Position numbers and translations under genes: made by a program. The notes beneath the pieces were generated by a model. It did not search any database and was not told where the DNA came from. It worked only from the letters and a program-made list of their open reading frames with translations. 40,406 nucleotides of DNA from Clostridia bacterium. GTDB lineage: Bacteria; Bacillota; Clostridia; Oscillospirales; Acutalibacteraceae. Shown piece by piece: positions 8,511 through 17,400 of the stretch (position 1 is its first letter; each line of letters begins with the position of its first letter). The stretch covers positions 1-40,406 of the forward strand of contig JAFRQQ010000005.1 of the NCBI GenBank assembly GCA_017428525.1, given 5' to 3'.

Positions 8511-11500
8511 TTATCTCGCAGCGACAGTCAGCGTGAACGTGGAAGCTTCGGTAGCGGAGCTCCAGGCGTTGCCGCGGCACTCAACGTGCCAGGTCTGCTC
8601 GCCGTCGGTCGGGAATCTGTAGTTGATGGAGAGTGTCAGCAGGCCATCTGCGTCGGACACGACCGTCACGTTGTTGGAGCAAGCGTTCTGGTCAGTGCTG
8701 ACAAGATAGGTGCTGGACTTACCGGTGGCGTTATTCACCAGGCGGACCTTCGCGACGTCGTCAGTGACAACGATCGTGACAGGCGCATACTTCGCCTTCA
8801 CAGCGTTCTCGGGCGGCGTGACGGAGACGACGGTGAACGGATCATACGCGGTGGGCTCGGTCGTTTCAACGATCTCATATCTGGAGACATGCATCGTGAA
8901 GCCAAGGCCGCTCTCAGCCCAGGCAGTGGAGGTCGCGGTACGATAGTACACGGTCCACGGCTGATCCTGATAATCTTCCGTACCGGTGTAGGTGAATCTG
9001 TAGGTGATGGTCCAGGTCTTCGTGCCGTTGCCATTATCAGCGATAGAGGCAAGCGAGGAAGCGCTGGAGAATGCGGTGGAGGAGGTCGTACCGTCACCGT
9101 TGTCGCGCTCAAGCAGGAGCTTGGTGACGCTCTCATCGGTCACGATCTCGATCGCCACCGTGTTGCCGCGCTTGACAGCAAGCGCTGCCGGCGTGACGGA
9201 GATGACATACTCGGTCGGATCCTCAACCGGACGCTCGTCATAGGTGACAGTGTAGTCGAACGCAGTCTCGATATTCTCCCAAGAATCAACCTTGGTATCG
9301 ATCTTCGCTCTGACCTTGTAATCGCCCTGAACAAGCTGTGCATTGACCGTCCAGATCTCATAGGCGGTGTCTGCGCTGCCGGTCGCAACGACCTGATCGT
9401 TCGCGTCATAAGCCACGATGGACACAAGGCCGGGCACCGAGCTCAGATCAGCAGCGGACACGAGCGGATCGTGTCTGTCGCAGGTCCAGGTGTAAGCCGT
9501 AGCTTCCGCATAGACGAACTGGAGCTTCACGGGATGGCCCATAACCTTGATCTCATAAAGGGCAAGGCCGGACTCATAGTAGTTCTCAGTCGTGCGCTCA
9601 ACGCTCTGGACGCGGACGAAGCTCAGATCCTGGCTCCACTGTGCGACGAAGGTCAGTTCGTTCGCGGGCATGGAAGCGGGAATCTCCTGATCCCAACCGG
9701 CGAAGTTATAACCGGTTCTCTCGGGATCCGCAGGAACATTGATTGCCTGACCGTATTCGGTGGAAACGGTCTTGAGCGCAGTGTTGTCGTCAGTGAAGAT
9801 ACCTTCATTGGCGTCGAAGTAGGCATTGTAGGAGTTCACTTCGAACTGTGCAGTGTAGGTCGCACCCTCAATACCCATCTCAGCAAGCGCAGGCTCCCAA
9901 CCGGTGAAGGAGTAGCCTTCCTTCTCCGCAGTGGGCGCAACGGGGATCTCACCATAGTTGGTGGGAACGACCGTCGGCGTGCCGTCGATGATGAAGGTCG
10001 CGTCATACTGGTTGACCTGCCAGGATGCGGTGATGGTCTTGTTCTCCGCAGGCATGGTGGTCGGAATGCTCTCGCTCCAGCCGGTGAAGGTGTAGCCTTC
10101 CTTCTCAGGATCGGCAACTGCCGGAATCTGGGTGCCGTAATCCTGCGTGATATCAGCGATCACGGTATCACCGGTATCCTCGAAGTGGATCGTGAACTGA
10201 AGGATCTGCCAGGTCGCAGAGATGGTCTTGTTCTCCGCAGGCATGGTGGTCGGAATCGCTTCAGACCAGCCGGTGAACTGATAGCCTTCCTTCACGGGAT
10301 CCGCAGGCGCGGTCACGTTCGTGCCGAAGTTCTGCGTGATCGGCGCGATGGTGGAATCACCGGTGTTGGTGAAGGTGATCGTGAACTGAAGGATGGTGAA
10401 CTGCGCGGTTGCAGTCACATCGTTCGCGGGCATCGTGGTCGGGATCGTGACATCCCAGCCATCGAAGCGGTAGCCTTCCTTGGACGGGGTCTCGGGCGCA
10501 GCAACATTGGCACCATAGTAGTACGGGGTGGTGTTCTCAGCGCCGTCAACAACCGTCGTGAAGTTATAGGTGTTGCGCTCGTAGTAGACAGACAGAATGG
10601 TGCTGCCGTCTGCGTCAACGTTGGGTGTGTACAGATCGCTCTGCGCGGTGTCAACAGTGAAGCCTTCACGCTCTGCGGGAACGTAGGTGTACGGCTGATC
10701 GGCAACCGCTCTGGGCGTGGGCGTAACTTCGCCTTCCAGGATGTAATCGCCGTCGAGATCCATGACATAGACTTCGACGTTCACATCCACGCGGCCGGCC
10801 TCATAGATCGCGGTGTAGGTTGCACCGGCGGTGGTCATCGGGGCAAGCGCGGGATCCCAGCGTGCGAATTCCCAACCGACTCTGTTGTCGGGATCTGCGG
10901 GTGCAGCGGGAACTTCGCCGTAGTTCGTGGGAACGGTTGCAAGCAGCTGGCCATCCCAGTCATAGAACAGCGCATCGTACTGGTTCACATTGTAGGAACC
11001 GGTGATGACAAGGTCCTCAGCAGGCATGGTCGCGGGTGCAGCTTCGCTCCAGCCGGAGAAGGTGTAGCCTTCCTTCGCAGGTGCAGCATACGGCGTCACA
11101 GCCGCCTGATACTCATAGGTCTCAACGTGATCTTCCTCACCGGTGATCTTATAGGTGATGGTGTAGGTGTTGATCGAGAAGTCGGCCTGCATCGTGACGC
11201 TGCCGGTCACAGTGTACGGGAAGCTGACAAAGTCATTGCCGATCTTCCAGCCGTTGAAGTTGTAGCCTTCCTTGCTCTGTGCAGGCATATCAGTATCATT
11301 GATGATATTGCCGTAGACAAGGTTGTCGATCGTGGTGATCAGGGTGCCGTTCTCATCATTGATGGTCACGGTGTAGGATTCATCCGAGAACACTGCATAG
11401 ATATCAAGGTTCTGTGCAGGCATGGTCTCGGGATTCGCGGACCAGCCGATGAATTCCTTACCCGGAACATCGGGATCTGCGGGCTGCGTGACGGGATCAC

Positions 11501-14267
11501 CATAAGGAATGGTGTAAGTCGCGATCGGGGTGGTATCGGTCGCATACAGATAGTAGTTGACCGTGTAGCTGTTCTTGGTGAGCGTCGCAGGAATCGTCAC
11601 ATCGCCGGTGATGGTCTGGGTTGCCCAGCCGCTGAAGGTGTAGCCTTCCGGAGCGGTGTAGGCCGGCGGGGTGTTGGTGCCGTTGTAAGCGACGGTCTCC
11701 GTGTCATACACTTCACCGTTGATCGTGTAGGTCACCGTGTAAGTGATATCCGCGGTGGTACCATGGATGTAGTAATCATACGCGGGCATCGTGTTCTGGT
11801 GCTCTTCCCAACCGCTGAAGGTCTTGCCGGTCGGCGGCGTGTAGTTGTAATCCGTGAAGGTCGCACCGTAGTTGTACTGTCTGCTGTAGACGGTGTTGCC
11901 GTCAACAACCCAGTAGACCCAGAACTTGGCAACCTGGAAGGTCGCATAGAAGCTGATATCACCAGCGGGCATGGGCTGCGGGAAGGTCTGCGCTGCAGAC
12001 TGGCCCTGCTTCGTCCACTTCTGGAAGGTGTAACCGGGGATCACGGGAGTCTCCGGCGCTTCAATGCTCGCGCCTTGACTGAGGACATCGCTGTCATAAA
12101 GCACCCAGTCGCCGGTCGTGGCATTCTCTCTGACATAGAAGCTCACGGTGTAGCCGGCGTCGACCCAGACTGCATAGTAGTCCGTGCTGACATCGGGAAC
12201 CGTTGCGGGAATCGGATTGCCGTTGATATCCTTCCAGCCGTTGAAGGTGGAGCCGGACTTGACGGGATCCGCGGGCAGCTGCATCGCAGCGCCGACGGTC
12301 TGCGCGCCACCGGCATGCCAGTCGCTCGGACCTGCGGTGCCCTTGTAGAAGTTGATCTGCACCGTGCCGGCAGTCCAGTCGGCATAGACAGTCATATCTT
12401 CACTCAGCTGCACCGGGAAGATCACAGCAGCGTCATTCGCGTCTTTCCAGCCGTTGAAGGTGTAACCCTGCTTGGTGGGATTCGCGATCGCATTCGCGGA
12501 GGTGCCGTAATCGCCGGAAACAGTGCCGAGCTGATTCTCGCCATCCATGAAGGTGATGGTGATGGTGTTGGCATCCCACTGTGCAACATAGGTGACGCCT
12601 TCCGTGTTCATCGGGCCAACCTCGGGCTGCCAGCCGGCGAACGTGTAACCGGTTCTGGTCGGGTTCGCGGGCGCTGCCGGGGTGTTGCCGAAGACGGTGG
12701 ACACGGTCTGGCTCGTGGAATCATCCGCGAACTTACCGCCGTTGGCGTCGAAGATCGCATCGAAGGAGCCGATCGTGAACTTCGCATAGTAAGTGACAGC
12801 GCTGTCAACCGTATGCGTCGCGGGGATCGCGGTGGTCAGGGACTGATCATACCAGCCTTCGAAGACATAACCGAGCTTGGTGGGCGCGGTGGGCAGCGTG
12901 TAAGCGCCGTCATAGTTGACGGAGTTCTGAGCCACCTGCGTGCCTTCGCTCATCCAGGTCACGGTGTAGGACTTCGGATTGAAGGTTGCGTTGAAGGTCA
13001 TGTCCGCATTGCCCATGTTGCCGACTGCCGGATTCCAGCCTGCGAAGGTGTAGCCGGTCTTGGTCGGATCTGCGGGCGCGTTGATGGCAGCGCCTTCCGC
13101 CGTTTCGACGGTCGCGGTCAGGGTGCCGTCAACATAGAAGTATGCATTGTGCGTCACGATCTGGTTGAAGACCGCAACATAGGTCACGTCGTCAGACACG
13201 GTTGCACCGGTCAGATCAACGACGACGGTGGGAGCCGTGGAGAGCGCCCAGCCGGCGAAAGTGTAACCTGCAGCGGGCGTGGGATCCGCGGGAACCGTCA
13301 GATCAGCGCCGACAGCCAGCGTGTAGGTCGCATAAGTGTCATTGCCCACCATGTAGGTGATGGTCTTGCTGCCGCCGACAGGCGGATTGCCGATGGTGAA
13401 GACGTGCTTGGTGTCATCCATGTGCATGTAAGCAACGGAAGAAGCGTTGCCTGCGGGCAGGCTCGTGCCGCCGCCTGCAGCCGTGGATGCGCTGTCGCTC
13501 CACTTGAAGTCCCAGGGAGACGGCTTGCTGGCAGTCTTCCAGAACGCCTGCGGGCTCATCACGAAACCGGTCGTGCCGTCAGTCAGACCGCTCTTGACCG
13601 TGACGGTGAATTCGAAATACCACTCGTCGGAGGTCACAGGCCAGACCAGGTTTTTATTGGTCGCATCGTTGGTCAGCAGGAACTGGGTCGCGTTGATCGT
13701 ATTGTTGCACCAGTCCGCAGTGATCTCTTCATCCAGCATGGGATCCATCGCGGGCGTCAGATAGTTGTTGGTGCTTCTGACGACGCCGTTGGTCAGCACG
13801 GAGCCCAGACGCCAGGTGCGCGTTGCAGCTGCACCCCAGCCGCCGTTGGCAACCGTTGCGCCGGCGGGATGGTTCGGGTTGACCGTGCAGTTCACGGGCG
13901 TACCGCCGCCGCTGCTGGAACCGGCAGGCACGTCATGCTCGAACATATTCGAGCTCCAGACAAGACCTGCGGTCGAGGAACCCATATAGCGCGAGGACTT
14001 GATGTAAAGCCGCGCCTTCAGGGTGTCGCCTGCGTTGATATAATGGTCGGTCAGGACCCAATCATTGCCGTCCTGCTCATACATATCAACCGCATAGTAG
14101 ATGAAGCCGGCGCCCCAATCGTTCAGGCAATCCGCATAGGACTTGACCTGGCTGGTGCCCGCTGCGGCCTTTGCCGGAACGGCAAAGATTGCGCTCAAGC
14201 CCGTAAACATGCTCAGAACCATTGCCAGAGCAAGCACAGAGCTCAACACGCGTTTTGACATAGTCAT
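8511..14267 (-). CDS. Giant secreted InlB/Listeria-Bacteroides repeat protein
   Basis: A 1,918-aa secreted protein. The first ATG has AGGAGG ten bases upstream; another ATG two codons later is too far from it. Residues 1-35 are a signal peptide ending near AVPAKAAA. Residues 70-245 form a beta-rich module with cohesin-like hallmarks: INAGDTLKARLYIKSS, then YMGSS, then an EWYFEFTVTVK strand. Residues 300-1540 hold about 18 repeats with cores such as YTFAGW; several neighbours are nearly identical (about 10030-10400, 63-aa period). A MucBP-like module interrupts them near 1159-1235. Residues 1549-1918 look like three Ig-like modules, two opening with SVTP. No LPxTG, SLH or transmembrane anchor is seen, so attachment is non-covalent or via a partner. 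It lies 146 bases downstream of the dockerin-like gene, with no clear promoter of its own. Confidence 0.92.
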   Translation of the reverse strand: MTMSKRVLSSVLALAMVLSMFTGLSAIFAVPAKAAAGTSQVKSYADCLNDWGAGFIYYAVDMYEQDGNDWVLTDHYINAGDTLKARLYIKSSRYMGSSTAGLVWSSNMFEHDVPAGSSSGGGTPVNCTVNPNHPAGATVANGGWGAAATRTWRLGSVLTNGVVRSTNNYLTPAMDPMLDEEITADWCNNTINATQFLLTNDATNKNLVWPVTSDEWYFEFTVTVKSGLTDGTTGFVMSPQAFWKTASKPSPWDFKWSDSASTAAGGGTSLPAGNASSVAYMHMDDTKHVFTIGNPPVGGSKTITYMVGNDTYATYTLAVGADLTVPADPTPAAGYTFAGWALSTAPTVVVDLTGATVSDDVTYVAVFNQIVTHNAYFYVDGTLTATVETAEGAAINAPADPTKTGYTFAGWNPAVGNMGNADMTFNATFNPKSYTVTWMSEGTQVAQNSVNYDGAYTLPTAPTKLGYVFEGWYDQSLTTAIPATHTVDSAVTYYAKFTIGSFDAIFDANGGKFADDSTSQTVSTVFGNTPAAPANPTRTGYTFAGWQPEVGPMNTEGVTYVAQWDANTITITFMDGENQLGTVSGDYGTSANAIANPTKQGYTFNGWKDANDAAVIFPVQLSEDMTVYADWTAGTVQINFYKGTAGPSDWHAGGAQTVGAAMQLPADPVKSGSTFNGWKDINGNPIPATVPDVSTDYYAVWVDAGYTVSFYVRENATTGDWVLYDSDVLSQGASIEAPETPVIPGYTFQKWTKQGQSAAQTFPQPMPAGDISFYATFQVAKFWVYWVVDGNTVYSRQYNYGATFTDYNYTPPTGKTFSGWEEHQNTMPAYDYYIHGTTADITYTVTYTINGEVYDTETVAYNGTNTPPAYTAPEGYTFSGWATQTITGDVTIPATLTKNSYTVNYYLYATDTTPIATYTIPYGDPVTQPADPDVPGKEFIGWSANPETMPAQNLDIYAVFSDESYTVTINDENGTLITTIDNLVYGNIINDTDMPAQSKEGYNFNGWKIGNDFVSFPYTVTGSVTMQADFSINTYTITYKITGEEDHVETYEYQAAVTPYAAPAKEGYTFSGWSEAAPATMPAEDLVITGSYNVNQYDALFYDWDGQLLATVPTNYGEVPAAPADPDNRVGWEFARWDPALAPMTTAGATYTAIYEAGRVDVNVEVYVMDLDGDYILEGEVTPTPRAVADQPYTYVPAEREGFTVDTAQSDLYTPNVDADGSTILSVYYERNTYNFTTVVDGAENTTPYYYGANVAAPETPSKEGYRFDGWDVTIPTTMPANDVTATAQFTILQFTITFTNTGDSTIAPITQNFGTNVTAPADPVKEGYQFTGWSEAIPTTMPAENKTISATWQILQFTIHFEDTGDTVIADITQDYGTQIPAVADPEKEGYTFTGWSESIPTTMPAENKTITASWQVNQYDATFIIDGTPTVVPTNYGEIPVAPTAEKEGYSFTGWEPALAEMGIEGATYTAQFEVNSYNAYFDANEGIFTDDNTALKTVSTEYGQAINVPADPERTGYNFAGWDQEIPASMPANELTFVAQWSQDLSFVRVQSVERTTENYYESGLALYEIKVMGHPVKLQFVYAEATAYTWTCDRHDPLVSAADLSSVPGLVSIVAYDANDQVVATGSADTAYEIWTVNAQLVQGDYKVRAKIDTKVDSWENIETAFDYTVTYDERPVEDPTEYVISVTPAALAVKRGNTVAIEIVTDESVTKLLLERDNGDGTTSSTAFSSASSLASIADNGNGTKTWTITYRFTYTGTEDYQDQPWTVYYRTATSTAWAESGLGFTMHVSRYEIVETTEPTAYDPFTVVSVTPPENAVKAKYAPVTIVVTDDVAKVRLVNNATGKSSTYLVSTDQNACSNNVTVVSDADGLLTLSINYRFPTDGEQTWHVECRGNAWSSATEASTFTLTVAAR

Positions 14268-14344
14268 TCGCTCATTTCCTCCTTTTTATTTCATCCGACC
14301 GTTGTGCGGAAGGATATAAAAGATTCATGATAAGAACGGGGTTG

Positions 14345-14378
14345 CCGGTTCGGCTCCGCGGTGCGGAAGCCGAACCGG
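14345..14378 (-). other. Strong stem-loop between two surface-protein genes
   Basis: CCGGTTCGGC and GCCGAACCGG frame an inner TCCGC/GCGGA pairing with one bulged base, giving about 15 bp around a 3-base loop. It starts 35 bases after the stop at 14414. The sequence after it on the minus strand (AACCCCGTTCTTATC) is not a true U tract. It may be a weak terminator, an attenuator or an mRNA-stability element between two co-transcribed genes. Confidence 0.6.
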
Positions 14379-14413
14379 AGTTGCTAATTAATCAGTCAGG
14401 TTGCTGCGGAGGA

Positions 14414-17400
14414 TCAGCTGGTGATACCAGTCTCCTGATCCAGCAGATAGGAACCGGACACGACAAGGCCGAGGTTCGTCACACCGTTAGCGCCAACCTC
14501 AAGCTGCGGGCCGTTCGGACCGATATCCATCGCGGCTGCCTTGAAGGTGTCATAGGTGTCGCCCCACTCCCAGTCATACTGACCGGCAGCAGCAAGCATT
14601 GCTTCGGTGTAGTCGTTACCGTTGTATTCGCCGTCACCGTTCGTATCGCCGCGCAGCAGGATACCATAAGTGGCAAGGACGTTGTTATTGTCGTCGAGGA
14701 TCTGGATGCCGGCGCCGGTGCCGTAATAGCCCTGATCATTCTGGATGAACGCGACATGGCAGTTCTCAAGCGTCTCGGCCGGGAAGATCGCTTCCATTTC
14801 GCCCTGCTCCATGTAGCAGCCCACGCCCACGATGATGCCGTCAAGCTCTGTGCCGTCTTCCAGCGTGGTCTCGTAGTACTCGACATAGCCGTCCGGGTCA
14901 TACTGCGGAACGAAACTGTAGTTGTAGTCCATGTCATAGAACATATAGGGATCTTCCTGAACAAGGACCCAGACAGGCTCGCCGGAAGCAGCTTCCTCAA
15001 GAGCTGCACGGGCAGTATTCAGTCTGGAGGCCGCTCTGTCGATCATTTCCTGGTTGGAATCGGACAGACCGAGTTCATCTTCCTGTGCCTTGAGCTCGGT
15101 GGCCTCAGTGTAGGCATCCATGAAGGCGGCCCAGGATTCAGCCGTGTAGGTGGTCTGCGCATTGCCGGCGGCAATTTCCGTCGCGCACGCAGCGTCGGCA
15201 GCGTTGATCGCTGCGGTCAGATTGCTGAAGTCGCAGGATTTCACGAGGTTCTTGTAAGCGTAGACCAGCTGGCCGAGCGCCTCAGTCACCTGGGACGGTC
15301 TCGCATTGGTGCCTGCGTTGATGGTCAGATTCGCGAATGCAACAGCTCTCTCATAAGCAGCCTTGGATTTCGGCGTGTAGGGCTGCGTCGAGGTGTCGAT
15401 GTTGCCGTAAGCGTTGCGAACAGCCGTCAGCTTGCTGTTGTTGGAGGTCAGAGCGATCAGGCGACCGCCGGTCAGGTTGACCATGTGCAGGCCATAAGCC
15501 GCATCAATGGCACCGACGGGAACCATATTATCCAGTTTCTCTGCCGCCGCTTTCAGCGCGTTCTGGCGATTCAGAACCTGCTCATCGGTCGGAGTGAAGT
15601 TCTCACCGTAAACATCGGTGTCGGAGAACGGAGCGGGAACGATCACGATGGAGTTATAGTAGAGATCCATTGCATCGTTTCTCGCGTTTCTGTAACGCTT
15701 GTAGGTGTGCGGGACAAAGTCGCGCATGCCGAAGTAGACATAGTCTTCATCGTCATACTCAAGGGACTTCTCATAATAGAAGTTGTACTGCGAGCCGTCA
15801 ACCGTTTCGGTGATCGGGATCAGCTCGTTGTTGAGACCGCTGATGCTCTCAACAGCCGTCTCGATCGCGTCGACGCCGGCGGGCAGTTTGTACTGATTCA
15901 GCGTTTCAATTGCTTCCTCAAGTGCATCGGCAGCCGCTTCAAACGCAGCACCCTTGGTCGCAGCGTTGAAGTCCGTGCTGTCTTTCGGAGCAAGCACGAG
16001 GGTCGCTGCATTGTTCAGCGCGGTCTGATAGTTGCTCCACGCGGTCACGGCCGCAGGATCGCTCGTATCATAAGCGGTCTCCTGACGGTTCGCGCTAACG
16101 GCAGATCTGAACATGGACGGCAGGTTGTGATCGTAATAGATAACAACGTTGGTGGTGATGGTCTTGGTGCTGCCCTTCACATTCAGCGTCGTGTTCAGCG
16201 TGTAGTTACCGGGCGCAACCACGTTGGCGCCTTCGGTCGGGTAGAGGATGGGCTCGTCGTTTTCATCAACGATGACCTTGTCATTCTCATCCTTGCGGGT
16301 CTCCATAAACTGTCTCTCATACGCCTTGTCGTTGCTTGCAATAGCGACTTTGTACGGCGCGAAGAAGTAGAGACCTTTCTGACCGGTCATGGTCTGCTGA
16401 GTAGCGCTATCACCATTCTGGACCGCAAAGGCCTGGCCGGAAACGCCGGAAACGGAAGCAGGGCCGGTGTTGTTGGTATCCTCAATATCCTGTACGCGGA
16501 CGTTGTAGCCCTCGATCTTGCTCAGCTTATCATGCTCGCTGATGTAGATCGCCTTTTCGTACTTGACGGTACGGCCGTCGGAGCCGACTGCCTCTTCGAT
16601 CTCGATGGCGTCGTCGTCCTTATCGGTGGAGCCGACATAACCGTAAACGGTGGTGCAAAGCTGCTCATTATCATCACCGGTGATGGAATGGCCATCCTCA
16701 CCGTTGGCAATGTAGTAGATATCGAGCTTGATGATCTTGCCGGCCACCAGGTCGGAGCCCTGGATGGTCAGATCAAGGGAGCCGCCGCCGGGGATCTCAT
16801 TGTTGGCGGAAATACCGGTCGTCTGGATCGGGGTCTCCGTACCGTTCGCAATAGCTTTGCAAACCACACTGGAAATCTTATAGGTGTAAAGCGCATCCTG
16901 CGAGAAGGCGCCGGCTCTGCTCGTGTAGCCGGTGTTGACGCCGCCGGAGCCGTTGTACACTGCGAAGGTCACGGTCTGGCCGGCCTTGAGGGTGGTGGGC
17001 ATGTAAATGCTCATCTCTTCGAAGGACTGGTCATCGCTCAGGCCGAGCACCATGCAGATCACGGGCAGCGCGGTGGCAACGATGTTGGTGCCTCTGCCCT
17101 GCAGGTTCGCGCCGGTACGGACGCTCTGGAACGACTCTGTGCCAAGGCTCTTGACAAGGTCGATTGCCATTTCAGCAAGCTTATCATCAACAAGCAGGCC
17201 GTCAAGCGTTTCGATGGAACGGTTGAACACGCCGGGCGCAAGCAGATCGAACACGTTGCCGAGGATCTGCAGGATGATGCCGACGCCGTCCTTATGTGCG
17301 AAGATACCGTCGGGGTTCTTGTCGAAGATCTTCGCGAAGTTGGTCGCGTTCAGGTTGTAGAGCGGAGCAAGGATATAATCGAAGAGCAGGGATTTCACAA

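Noticed and set aside
8412..14258. A 1,948-codon open frame on the plus strand opposite the InlB-repeat gene
   Set aside because: It mirrors the minus-strand gene frame and arises from its codon bias. The minus gene has a signal peptide, ribosome site, repeats and terminator; the plus frame has none.
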